64,000 bases of DNA from Adiantum capillus-veneris (taxonomy: Eukaryota > Streptophyta > Polypodiopsida > Polypodiales > Pteridaceae): contig CM043956.1 of NCBI GenBank assembly GCA_014529385.2, forward strand, positions 60,521,120 to 60,585,119. Reading direction: 5' to 3'. The notes below the pieces were generated by a model, which was not told the DNA's origin, made no database searches, and saw only the letters and a program-made list of their open reading frames with translations. This document shows positions 43,059 through 53,421 of the stretch, one piece after another; position 1 is the first letter of the stretch; each line of letters begins with the position of its first letter. The position numbers were made by a program, and so were the translations under genes.

Positions 43059-43958
43059 TGGGAGCAAGAGCCTTTGCAAAATGGGGGATTGATTATGTTG
43101 GACCTATCTCACCTCCTGCATATAGGACTCATGCACAATACATCATTGTGGCGGCGGACTATCTAACAAAGTGGATTGAGGCAAAAGCAACTCAAAAAGA
43201 TGATGCCAGGACCACGGCACAATTTCTGTATGAATATGTCTTTGTACGATATTGGTTACCAATAGAAATTGTGAGTGATCGAGGTACACACTTCATAAAT
43301 GAAGTGATAGAGATCCTTCTAGACAAATTCGTGGTAATACATCGCAAATCGGCTCCATATCATCCACAAGCCAATGGACAACTGAAGCGACGAACAAAAC
43401 CATATGCACGATCCTTACAAAGATTGTATCTGAGTCGAGAACTGATTGGGACCAGAGATTGCATTCGACATTATGGGCGTATAGAGTAGCATATAAAACA
43501 TCCAAAGGAACGACCCCATACAACATGGTTTTTGGTTTGAATGCTATTTTACCAATAGAATTTTTAATTCCAACGTTGAGAGTAGTTAAGGAATTAGAGT
43601 GGATAGGACATGAGCTTTCAGATAGAATAGACGACCTTGAAAAGCTAGATGAGCTTCACTTAAAAGCCGTGGCTTCAATCTACGCTCAGAAAAGGCGACC
43701 AAAAGAGTTCTTTGCTAAGCATGTACGAACTAAAGAGTTTAAGATTGGGGAGTATACACTCTAAAACAGCATGCAAAAAAACTTAAAAAGCGAGGGATGG
43801 GACCACTTGTGATTAAAGATCTATCACCAAGCGGGGCCGTCAAGCTTGCTACATTAGACAGAGAAGAAATGCCAAACTGGATTAGTGGATGCAGATTGAA
43901 GAAGTATCATTTTCCACTAACCCAGGACATGCTTCTCAAAATACATCAAGATAAATTG
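43040..43958 (+). pseudogene. Element F integrase catalytic core and C-terminus
   Basis: The core has D18 (WGIDYVGPI) and D80 (VSDRGTHF). The residue 36 positions after D80, normally the catalytic Glu in NGQxE, is Lys (NGQLK). A frameshift near 43470 continues with LHSTLWAYRVAYKTSKGTTP, then another near 43760 to GPLVIKDLSPSGAVKL and WISGCRLKKYH. The enzyme would insert the cDNA, but this copy cannot. The frame ends at a TGA (43959) and continues in the same phase into the next ORF. Confidence 0.82.
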
Positions 43959-45199
43959 TGACTGCAGAAAAAGAAAAAGATTGTTGAAGAAGCGCAAGAG
44001 GAAGCAAAAGAAAGAATGGAGAAAAGAAGACTACTGTGTCAGCGACAACGCAATGAAGGAGCCTTACGAATAAATGCAGTCAGTGTATCAGAGATGGGTG
44101 AAGACAAAGTAGAGCCCATCATCGAGGTCAAAGTGGGGTCAAACCAGATTAAAGCCAGAGCACTATTGGATTCAGGAGCACAAGCTAACCTGCTTTCAGT
44201 TAGTTTGTACAAACAATTGAAACATGACACTAAGCTGCAAACTGCCAAACATGAGTTGAAGAGTTATTCAGCACACTCAATCAACGCAATCGGCTACACA
44301 GTACTGCACGTACTGATAAATCAATATGTGTATCCACATATGTTTTATGTGGTTGAAGACAAAGCTACGCAACATTCGTTGTTACTAGGACAACCATGGC
44401 AAAAGCAGTACAATGCGATGATTAATTGGAGATCAAATTCAGTTAACATCAAATATGAGGAGGAAAGTCAATCAATGCCGTTCTCCAAAGCAACCGTACA
44501 GGTGCAAGCCAAAGAATCCAATGACAAGGGTAAACGACCTAAAGAGGTGACGAAGGAGCAATGGCAACCAAAAGCCACTTCTACACAACCGGAATGCTCC
44601 TCAAAGAAGAAATCTCAGACATGGGTAGAGAAGACAGAAAATACATGCACAGCTCAACCTTGGCTAAAGACAGACTCAAAGTTAGTATGGAGGCCAAAGA
44701 AGGTTGGGCCAGAGAAAACAAAGGTGAAAAACAAAGTCTTCAACACCAGACAACAGAGTGATTTCAGACAGTCAAATTCAGTAAAACTGATCTGGATTCC
44801 AAAGAAGTTGATGACAGCACAAAGCCATAGCAAGGAACATTGGATTCCAAGATTTGTAAGCAGGAACTCCCTTCAGTACAATCAACAGAGAATCCTCAGT
44901 ATTCAAGGACAGAGACATCACACCCTAAAGTCAAGCAGATTTGGGTAGCAAAGAGTTTGTGGCAAGCACAGGCAAATCGGAAGCAGATTTGGACTATCAA
45001 AAAGGACAAAAATATAAACAAGAACCCAGGTACTGATTCTACAACACAAATGCTACAGACAACCCAAATATTGCCCAAAAAACTGACAATCAAACAAAGA
45101 GCGGCATTATTGCAAATATTGCTATTTCATCGCTCTACAATTGAATTCACCAGGCATGACCACAACAACTACAATGCTTCACCCTCAGACACTTCATAG
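43959..45199 (+). pseudogene. Second retropepsin-like domain with W-x-P-K tail, after integrase
   Basis: The frame follows the integrase TGA without phase change. From the ATG at 44016, residues 51-60 read LDSGAQANLL, a canonical retropepsin active site. About 75 residues later LLLGQPWQK is the second conserved motif. The tail has repeated Trp motifs: WRPKK, WIPKK, HWIPR and, in the next frame (to 45199), IWVAK and IWTIK. A homologous module occurs in element G (62275-63060). A second protease after integrase is not the standard gypsy order. It might be a capsid-processing or RNA-binding accessory protein. The function is unknown. Confidence 0.75.
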
Positions 45200-45221
45200 T
45201 CGTCCGGGAGGACTTAAACTA

Positions 45222-45235
45222 AGAGGGGGGGAGGT
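45222..45235 (+). other. Internal polypurine tract of element F
   Basis: AAGAGGGGGGGAGG lies 20 bases behind the end of the W-x-P-K tail. It resembles the true tract before the 3' LTR (CAGAGGGGGGGGAG, 51150-51164) and the one in element G (63421-63434). It is followed by three GGTATACA repeats. Confidence 0.65.
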
Positions 45236-46801
45236 ATACAGGTATACAGGTATACAAGAACTACAAGCAATAAGGACAAAGAAAATGATATTAAAAGGGC
45301 AGTGTCTTACATGATTTCGATTTTTTTATGTTTGATTGCGGATATTGATAATATCTATGCCCTTATATATAGTTTGTTTTGCAATAATAAGAGATCAAAT
45401 GATGAATTTGAGTCTCTAAGTTTGTAAATACGACTAAATATGCGTGTTTTTGGAGCCAAAAAGTTTAAAAAAAAGTGGTAATCCAAGCTGAGAAACCAGC
45501 TAATTATTCTGTATTTTTGGAATTTTTTGGTTTCAATTTGCTATTTTTCTTTATTTTTTAGGATTTTCTTAATAAAAGTAAAATAAAAATAAAAAAACAG
45601 GTGAAACGAGATCAGAAAAAAGAAAAGAATAGATGGTGATGATCCTAATGACAGGAGCAACCCATGGTAAAAATTGGGCACAAATCGGGAAAAGTTGCGG
45701 AAAGCCAGAAATGGCAGAATTTTGGCAAAGTGGACAAATTTCTCAGAAACGATCAAATGGAGACCAAATTGAGAAATTTCACATATTAAAGTGCATTTCA
45801 CAACGAGATAGGAGCACATGTCAAATTTGGTAACAAGTGAGCTGGGAAGTCCAGAGTTAAGTATTTTTTACTTCACTTACAAGCTCATTTGCACTATTAC
45901 CCACTTGGAGAGAGCAAAGAGCACACAGGAGCATCCGACCTTCTACAGCCTTCTACGACCGCTACGAGAGCTCAGAGGACTCCAGATATGAGAGGTAGAA
46001 TCGTTGCCATAAGCTTTTGATGCTTATCACTAACTTTTGTCGCGAAAACTAACCAAAACAAAGAAACAAGAGCAGACGGGGAAATGGGTAGAATGCTAGG
46101 TAGAGGCACAACCGCCTAACCAAACCATGCAAGAACCAATAGGTGGCTTACCCTAGTGTAGAAGATGAGTTTCTAACTCTCAAAGTACGAGAAAGACCAA
46201 TTGAAAAAACCCTAGGTCAATAGAGCCTACAAGCGCAAACAGGAAAAAGTTGTCGAAACGACACAAAACTTCACAAGAAGCTTGACAACATCGAGGACAA
46301 TGCAACCATGGAGTATCTCTAGGTTTGGACCACCAAAAGTGGGTCAAAACAACCGTTTCAGTAGCAGACACACAAAGCGTCATTTTGGCATAACGGCCAA
46401 AATTGACGACCGACTGCCATGAAACTTCACAAGCAACTTCAAATAGTCATCAATGACACATGTGTACAAGCAAAACCCAGAAGAAAGCCGTTTCACTTAC
46501 CAATGGTAAAAAAGACGCTTTCGGGCAATCAAATGGCTAAAGGTGGAGAAGAAGAAACCAAAGTCGAGTCCAACCACATAGACGACTTCCCAACACCTCA
46601 AATGAGCTAGGGATGCAACTCTCGAAGAGAAAGATCGAGGAAAATCAACTCCAACACCAAAAGACGACTTCGGAGACTGAAATGCCTACAAAGGGGGCTT
46701 TTAACTAAACTGATGATTTTTAAGGCTGAAAACTAGTTAGCAGGGCTTAGGGCACTAGCACAAACCATGCTTTTCACAAAAAAAACACTTTTAACAAGAA
46801 T
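45236..46801 (+). other. Non-coding region between the two modules of element F
   Basis: No coding domain is recognised. A TATA-like TTATATATAG at 45363-45372 lies about 130 bases after the internal polypurine tract, as expected of a U3 promoter, so a degenerate LTR could lie here. I cannot match it to the outer LTRs. No primer site is seen. Confidence 0.45.
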
Positions 46802-46825
46802 AGACATCATACGCGTATGATGTCT
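46802..46825. repeat. Palindrome copy 5
   Basis: Exact consensus copy. It has no partner in the 5' array. Confidence 0.95.
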
Positions 46826-47085
46826 CACAGCATGATTTTCACATCATCTTGAACACATGAATGCATAGCCTCTTTCTATATGCTAACAACATCAAATGTA
46901 CAAAGTATCATGAGATTTGGAGTTGAAAAACCAATTGGAAACTAAAAAGACGCAAAGTAGGGCAAAAAACCGACTTATAGCCCTAAATTTGCCAAAATAG
47001 CTCCAAACTTAATGAAACTTTGTAGGGATGTTGTTCAACACATGCACAAGTCATCTGGAACCAAAAAGTACCATTTTGGCCAAAA

Positions 47086-47109
47086 AGACATCATACGCGT
47101 ATGATGTCA
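47086..47109. repeat. Palindrome copy 6
   Basis: The inner 22 bases (47087-47108) match the consensus. The last outer base is changed. By spacing it corresponds to copy 1. Confidence 0.94.
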
Positions 47110-47368
47110 CTTTGCACATACAGAACCAAAATTGATCATTTCTCATCATATATCCATTATATATATCAAATACCTGCCACATATGAAGTTTGGTACCATT
47201 TGGTCAAGGGGATCACTCCATTAACCCAATTAGTGGAAAATACTCTATTTAGAGCCTAATCTTGCCAAAATACTCGTACTCAACTTCAAGTCAAGATTTG
47301 GGTACACACAGTCCTTTACTATCATATGAGGAGCCCACTGAACCAATCTCATGCAAAAATGACACAAA

Positions 47369-47392
47369 AGACATCATATGCGTATGATGTCT
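47369..47392. repeat. Palindrome copy 7 (one substitution)
   Basis: The centre reads ATGCGT instead of ACGCGT, a C to T change at CpG. By spacing it corresponds to copy 2. Confidence 0.93.
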
Positions 47393-47503
47393 CTAGAGCC
47401 AGTTTTAGTCCAAACTATACCCAAATTTCATAAAATCATTGTCTAAGCCTATATAAAGTCAAATCCAAGCTTACAATGCAAAATGGTTCAAATTTACCCA
47501 AAA

Positions 47504-47527
47504 AGACATCATACGCGTATGATGTCT
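47504..47527. repeat. Palindrome copy 8
   Basis: Exact consensus copy. By spacing it corresponds to copy 3. Confidence 0.95.
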
Positions 47528-47787
47528 CCCATACTTGATTTTTGCATTTCAGAGTTGCAACCACCACACAGAAGTGATCTACATGCCATTTGAGAGCCAA
47601 CCACCAAGTTTCATCCAATTTGGATCACAAAATCTAATTCCCTCTCAATATCTTGCAAAGAGTCTGACCAAGACTAAAATGACCATAGCTTGACCAAATG
47701 GGACCCAAATTCAAATCGAGGCATATAGAATGGATGTATGCACTATCAGCTACAAGCACAACCAATATCAAGCCATTTTGACACAAA

Positions 47788-47811
47788 AGACATCATACGC
47801 GTATGATGTCT
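47788..47811. repeat. Palindrome copy 9
   Basis: Exact consensus copy. By spacing it corresponds to copy 4. Confidence 0.95.
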
Positions 47812-47978
47812 CCAGCATGATTTTGCACCCAAATTTCATACTTTTCCACATGCATTGCATCCTTAGGCCCTGAATAGCTTCTGTTTCAATTTTTAAGTCA
47901 TTTGGATAGTTAAAAGCTTAATTTCGGCTTTCAGTACTGAAAAAGACGCTAACTTCTGAAATTGGAGTTACAGGATCC

Positions 47979-49600
47979 ATGGATTCTGGGAAGTCATCAG
48001 CAAAGAGAAAGAGATCGACACTCAGGGAAGCAATAGCAGAAGTGAGCCATTTTCTATTCCCCCAGAGACTCTCAAGCCCACAAAGACTTGGATAGAAGAA
48101 GCAGTGTTAGAAGAACAGGGGATAAAGATATACCAAGGTACTTTCAGAGACTCACGGGGACAAACAGTGGATATCCCAATGATTCCCCAAGAATTGGTGG
48201 ACTACAGCAGAATAGAGGAGATAAGCAGATACCTGGAAAGGGCAGATCTCCGCAGTTTTTTTACTTCTAGACCATCAGGAGTAGATGCCCAAAGAGTGTA
48301 TGAGTTGGTAACCACCATACAGAAAGACGGAATGGCTACACTCACAGCCTGGGACAGGGAAAAAGTTGAAGTGGTTATCACTCCTCAGCTCATTGCAGAT
48401 GCTCTGAAGTTGCACAACAAAGGAAGCTCATTCAGAGAAAGACGAGAAGCTATAGAAGTGTATGGGCCAAAGAAGCAAAATGCCACCTATAAAGACATGG
48501 CAGATCCGAGAGCGGCAAAGCTTTACAACCAATTCTTACACATATGCAGCAAAAGGACACAAAAGTATACCACACCACCACATGCTATTGCCACAACAAT
48601 CACTTGGGCAATAAAGAGCAACATCCTGAAGGAAGTCAATTATGCTCAGCACATTCATGAGCAAGTAATTGCTTTGCAGAACGAGAAGCCAAAGTACATT
48701 GGGGGAGCCGAAGTGTTGACTAAGATAGCTTATGAAGCTATCGGAGCAAGGGACTTGTGGCCAAAGGCTCCCTCGCAAAACCGATGGCTAAAAGAGATAG
48801 ATGAAGATGAAGACAAGCCAGAGGTCACCAAGAGAGTGTCAACAAGGGCAAGGTGGAAGCTAGAGATTGTTTCTGAGCGAGAAGAAGAAGAAGACGAGCC
48901 CCTCAAGAAGAAGACCAAGAAGAAACCCGCTCCCAAGAAAACTAAGAGCCAGAAAGCTGCCAGAATGGAGAGGCTGGTTGAACAGTTTAGATCCGAGCGA
49001 GCTTTATAAGGAGATTTTGAGGAAAAGTGGGTACCAGACCCAACTAAAGTCGGAGCCAGCTCAACAAGACCCCATATTGATCAGTACGATCAATATATCA
49101 AGGCTTATGAAGAATCAAAAGCTATATTGGAGTAGCAACCAGTAGAGCCATACACCGAAGCAGAAGTTCAGCACCTTAAAGCTGAATTAAAAGGAGGTGA
49201 CAAGGGCAAGGGCAAGGTAGAAGAGTCTAGTCCTGAAGGAGAGGAAAAGATAGTGGAGGAAACGACTATTGAAGTGGCGGTGGATGTGCCAGAAAAGCCC
49301 GAAATACAGCAAGAGGAGAAGGCAACGGATCCGATTCAAGAGAAGAAAGAGCAATATGATGCTCTAATAAACACAGGATATACTCAAGAAGAGGCCCTCA
49401 AGGTTGTGTATGGCATTGCCTTAACACAGGAAGAACGGAGAGGAATGGAGAGAAGGACCAAGAATCGATTCGACAGAGAGCAGAGGTTGGTACCTGAGAA
49501 GGCAGAGGGTGAGCTCCAAGATGAGGATGAAAGAGATATCCAGAAAGTGCATCAACTGTTTGCAGCAGATCAAAGCCCGATCAAAGATAATGAGGGATAG
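47979..49600 (+). pseudogene. Element F 3' ORF, globular and acidic part
   Basis: The ATG at 47979 opens MDSGKSSAKRKRSTL. After a shift near 48030 the main frame (to 49009) reads IEEAVLEEQGIKIYQGTF, SFFTSRPSGVDAQRVYELV and WDREKVEVVITPQLIADAL. The Lys-rich patch KKKTKKKPAPKKTKSQK near residue 275 resembles a nuclear localisation signal. Stops at 49007 and 49133 interrupt, but the same phase continues to 49600. The protein has no similarity I can name. Its position, between pol and the 3' LTR, is where some plant gypsy elements carry an extra or env-like ORF, but no membrane segment is visible. Confidence 0.65.
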
Positions 49601-51112
49601 CAAAGAAGAAGCGCGAAAAGAGAGAAGATGAGATGGAAACAAAATATGAGAGTGCACTAGAAGAATCAAAGTACCTCAAGGCATCTCTCCTGGAAGCAGA
49701 AAATGAAAGAGATGGACTAATCCTCCAACTTGCTGATGCTTCAAGAGAGGTGGCCAGTGCACAAGAAGCCAAAGAAATAATTAATGAGGAATTGGAAGCT
49801 GCAAAGGACGAGCTCATTGAGCTACGAGAAAGGATGGAGCTGCAGGATAGAACAATCCTAAGGCTTAGATCCACACTAAGAGCTAGCAGAGCAGGAGTAG
49901 AGCCAGAGGGAGCAATAATCCCCGGTCTGGAAGATCAAGTCCAGAGCTTGCAAAGAGAATTGTGGCTAGAGCAAGTGCAGAGATTGCACATTGCAGAGGG
50001 CTCATTGGCTGCAGAAGAACGACTGACATCAGAGACCCAAGCACTGAGAGCGGAGAATGAGGCCCTCCGAAAGCAACTCCAAGATCTGCAAGACAAAATG
50101 ATAAAACATACAGAGGATCAGCAAGAAGAAACAGGCGAGGCAGTCGTGGAGCTTCAAAGACTGGGGAAGCCACAACAAGTGAAGATCTAGCCCCTGCACA
50201 AGACGAGGCCGCAACATCAAGACTTACCGAGGATGAGGAAAAAAGATTGCACGAGCAGATAGAGAAGGCAACAGAGGAGAGTGCAAAGGCGGCCATGGAG
50301 TGGGAAAGAAGACTCCTATTCTCCATTGGTCTTCAAGGGGTGGATACTAAGGTGCTGCAAGAACAGTGGATGCAACCTACATTGCCCCTCCCTCTACTAA
50401 AGTTTGAAGTGCTGAAAACAAAGAAAAGGATAGAAGAAGAGCAGTATGTTGCGCTATAGGAAGGCAACATCACAAAAGAGGAGGAATCAAAGAAGATAGT
50501 AGACTCCCAGCCGAGATGGAGGAAAGGGTGGTTGACAAAGTATCCAACCTACCTAATCTATTTGGTGGAGGCACCCAAGGAAGTTAGAGAAGATGCAACA
50601 TTTTGTCCAGTGCCTCGAGTCGGGAGTTGGCAAGAACATGACAGAATCACAGCAAAGAAGCCGAATTGGCTTAATTACCCCAGGATGCCAAAATCGAAGG
50701 TGGGAGAGAGAATAAGTAAGGCCTACATGGTGAAAACCCTAACGGGCACCATTAAGCTCTTTACTAGCTCTCCTGACCTTTCGTGTCAAATGCTCAAAAA
50801 TATTTGCAGAACATTATTGGCTTGCATTAAGTGTTCGCGCCGGATAAAACTACCAGCTCAACATTGTTGTCAACGGCCGGCACAGTGACAGATATGATGT
50901 ATGATCTAGCCTTGCAGCCATCTCCGAAAGTGTTACACATCTTTTATCAGAGAATCATGTTTATGCCAAGTTTCCACATGCAAGCCTTTGAGGAGGCATT
51001 CTATACTGGTTTCTTTACTCATGAAAGTAAGATATTCGGCCCTACACTGACCATTGGAAACCTGAGATACGAGTCACATCTTCAAATGCTGAAATCGAAG
51101 GGACTCCACTAA
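49601..51112 (+). pseudogene. Element F 3' ORF, coiled-coil and C-terminal part
   Basis: The frame 49633-50190 is a long heptad-rich coiled coil (LLEAENERDGLILQLADASR, EELEAAKDELIELRERMEL, QALRAENEALRKQLQDLQ). Later frames (50247-50459, 50532-50888, 50831-51112) continue through several shifts to a C-terminal region with PNWLNYPRMPKSK and MPSFHMQAFEEAFYTGFF. The product may oligomerise. The whole 3' ORF would be near 1,000 residues if unbroken. It ends 50 bases before the final polypurine tract. Confidence 0.65.
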
Positions 51113-51149
51113 AGACAAAGCAAGGATGTCATGTCAGGGATGACATGAA

Positions 51150-51164
51150 CGCAGAGGGGGGGAG
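51150..51164 (+). other. Element F final polypurine tract
   Basis: CGCAGAGGGGGGGGAG lies immediately before the 3' LTR and would prime plus-strand synthesis. Confidence 0.9.
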
Positions 51165-52107
51165 TGTTGAGTGGAGGACTACACCTATACATTTTTGCTC
51201 ACACTCATATTTTTGTAAACACTTATTGTAATAAATGTCTTTCCGACATTTCATTTTTTCATGGAGCCGATTCATTGTAATTAGCGGGACTCAATTGAGT
51301 TTCCAATTTGTATTTCCCAAGTAGTTTCACCTGCTTATGTAATTATATTAGAGATGTGTTCACACCTCCAAGGCTGAGGTATAAGAGCCAATTATTGTAA
51401 ACCTAAGGACAGTTTTTTGAATCATTAAGGAAGATAAGTTTTGAAGCACCGTGATTGTGTCTGAGAGAGAGAGAGAGAGAGAGTCTATCCTCTTGCTACG
51501 TGAGCTACGGAGCCACCATTGGAGAAGCGACACCACCATTGTGTTAGCAACGGCAAGAGCTATGCACCGATACCAAGTGGCGCGCATTCGGCTTCTACGC
51601 GAGGTGAGCTCCCACGAGCTTCTATGTGAGTTTTCTCCCTACCTGTGTGTTGGAATTGAGCGTGCCATATATCTATAGAACCGCAGCGAGTAGAGCTACA
51701 CATTAGTACCATTGGAGTCGGAATTTGGTCACCTGAATTTTTTGGTCTGTCTTCATACGCATTTACCGCACGGAGTGGTTACAGGTTGAGATTGTGTTGT
51801 AGATTCATAGGGTATCGTCCTTACCTAGTGTAGAGACTCCGCTTTGAGTTTGAGGCTGATTCAATGAATTTAGATCATGTTTCCGATAGCATTTGTTTGT
51901 AGTACGGATTTCAGTCATTTGCGTATTTGAGAACTTAGGTTTGATTTCCTTGGTAGTGATTGTCATTAGAAGGTCGAGTAGGTGATTTGACACCCACCTA
52001 TTTGTTTCCATGCGCCTGCGGGTCAAGCTCCATCCTCGTCTGACATTCTTGTTTGTCGGTTGAGTTCTCGCTATCATAGCCACGGCTAGCGGCGTAACCG
52101 CCCAACA
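51165..52107 (+). repeat. Element F 3' LTR (943 bp)
   Basis: It matches 33263-34189 nearly throughout. It has a shorter GA run (51462-51483) and an extra 35-base block containing TTGTGTTAGCAACGGCAAGA. It is followed by TAAGT (52108-52112), the target duplication. Confidence 0.93.
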
Positions 52108-52112
52108 TAAGT

Positions 52113-52852
52113 ACAGGGGCTTTGTTAATACCCTTTCAATGCATGTGATATAATAGGCGATTTCTTGCAAGTGACCCCCTCTCCTCGTGAGCGGGTGATG
52201 TGGTCCTTACTATGGTTGAGAACCTTTAGGCCTCCATATTATTGTTCTTTTCATATTTACTTTTGATTCCGTGATGTCAAGATCTCCTTGCATATTTACT
52301 ATCTTTGAATTTGAATTTTTCCTAATTGGTAGTGAAATGTATATGTATCTGAGGAAATCTTTAAGTACCCTCTTTTTCACTATTTGTTGGTGCAAGTTGT
52401 CTTGGGCGTAGGTAGAAATTGTAGTAGCTTTACTCTTTCTAGAGCTCCGATGCTTCTACCTAGATGGTCATGATCTTTAGATCTTTAATGGGTCATGATT
52501 ACTTTGTTGGTTTTTGGTTGTTGGTTGCTCTTTGTATGCTATGACTTGTGAATTCCAAAACCACAAGTCCCTTTGACCATTAGAAAACACCTTTGTAATT
52601 CATGAATCTTGAAAAGTTAACCAACCCTTTGATTCATTCACCATGGTTGACTAACTTTCTTCCCATTCGTGTTTGTGAGAGGACAAGGGATTGAAGCATG
52701 CCTATTCTCAACCTAACCACCTCCTCTTATATTATAATCTTCTTGACTTATCTTTAGGAGCACTTGAATTGCATGCCTAGCCACCCTTGCTTAAGAGTCG
52801 TCCACACCCACACTCCCCCCCCCCCCCCCCACGGTCTTATTCTTGTCTCACA
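52113..52852 (-). repeat. Possible 3' LTR of element H, disrupted by element F
   Basis: On the minus strand the segment begins TGTGAGACAAGAATAAGACC at 52852, directly behind a polypurine tract. It includes a 16-base C run (52815-52830). No partner LTR could be matched by eye, so the call rests on the adjacent tract only. Confidence 0.4.
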
Positions 52853-52872
52853 TTACTCCCCCCTTAAAGGAG
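52853..52872 (-). other. Polypurine tract of element H
   Basis: The minus strand reads AAAGGGGGGAGTAAT, preceded by GTTCGAGGACAAAAAA. This is the typical end of a plant gypsy polyprotein and its plus-strand primer. Confidence 0.5.
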
Positions 52873-53047
52873 ATTTTTTGTCCTCGAACACATCAGTGAA
52901 ACATCTCTTTGCCAAAACATGAATGTTTTGCTAATCAAAACATACATCAGAGTTAACTCATCCACTTGGAGGACTACCAATTTGGTACTCATATGTGGAA
53001 CTATCTTCTTGTAGCAAAAAATGAATTGAATGATAGAATTAAACATT

Positions 53048-53421
53048 TTCTTAAGAGATTGTTTCTTTGGCCAAAAGGAACCTCTACCTAAAGCTCAAAC
53101 TAATAGTAGAGCCTACTACCTCAATGCTCTAGCTGAGCAAAATGTATTGCTCTCTCTTCTCTAGCATACCTTTTGGGCACCATGTGTGTAAGCCCTCGGG
53201 TACATTTACACCCCACATGTGGAGGTGCTATTCTTAAGAGATTGTTTCTTTGGCCAAAAGGAACCTCTACCTAAAGCTCAAACTAATAGTAGAGCCTACC
53301 TCAAGCTGGATGCTCTAGCTGAGCAAAATGTATTGCTCTCTCTTCTCTAGCATACCTTTTGGGCACCATGTGTGTAAGCCCTCGGGTACATTTACACCCC
53401 ACATGTGGAGGTGCTATTCTT
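53048..53421. repeat. 183-bp tandem duplication
   Basis: Copies at 53048-53230 and 53231-53421 are almost identical (both contain GATTGTTTCTTTGGCCAAAA and CACCCCACATGTGGAGGTGC). They differ by a short insertion (CAAGCTGGATG versus CAATG). No gene is recognised around them. Confidence 0.9.

Larger units (their letters stand above)
46802..47978 (+). promoter_or_regulatory. Second palindrome array of element F
   Basis: Five copies of the 24-nt palindrome lie at 46802-46825, 47086-47109, 47369-47392, 47504-47527 and 47788-47811. Distances are 284, 283, 135 and 284 bases. The last four repeat the long-short-long spacing of the 5' array (291, 125, 282). The last copy ends 168 bases before the ATG at 47979, compared with 169 in the 5' leader. 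Spacer sequences share words such as AAAAGACGCAAAG and CATTTGGAT with the 5' leader. Confidence 0.85.
33263..52107 (+). mobile_element. Element F, giant Ty3/gypsy retrotransposon (18.8 kb)
   Basis: The LTRs are 927 and 943 bp, starting TGTTGAG and ending CCCAACA. The target duplication TAAGT is perfect. The primer site matches tRNA-Asp, as in the non-chromovirus Tat and Athila lineages, and there is no chromodomain. Gag, protease, RT, RNase H and integrase occur in the usual order. A second retropepsin-like domain, an internal polypurine tract, a second palindrome array and a 3-kb coiled-coil ORF follow. Frame breaks in gag, protease and integrase make it non-autonomous, while RT-RNase H is intact. 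Confidence 0.93.

Noticed and set aside
47979..51112. Envelope-like protein of element F
   Set aside because: Its position would fit, but no signal peptide or membrane segment is visible and the protein is mainly coiled coil.
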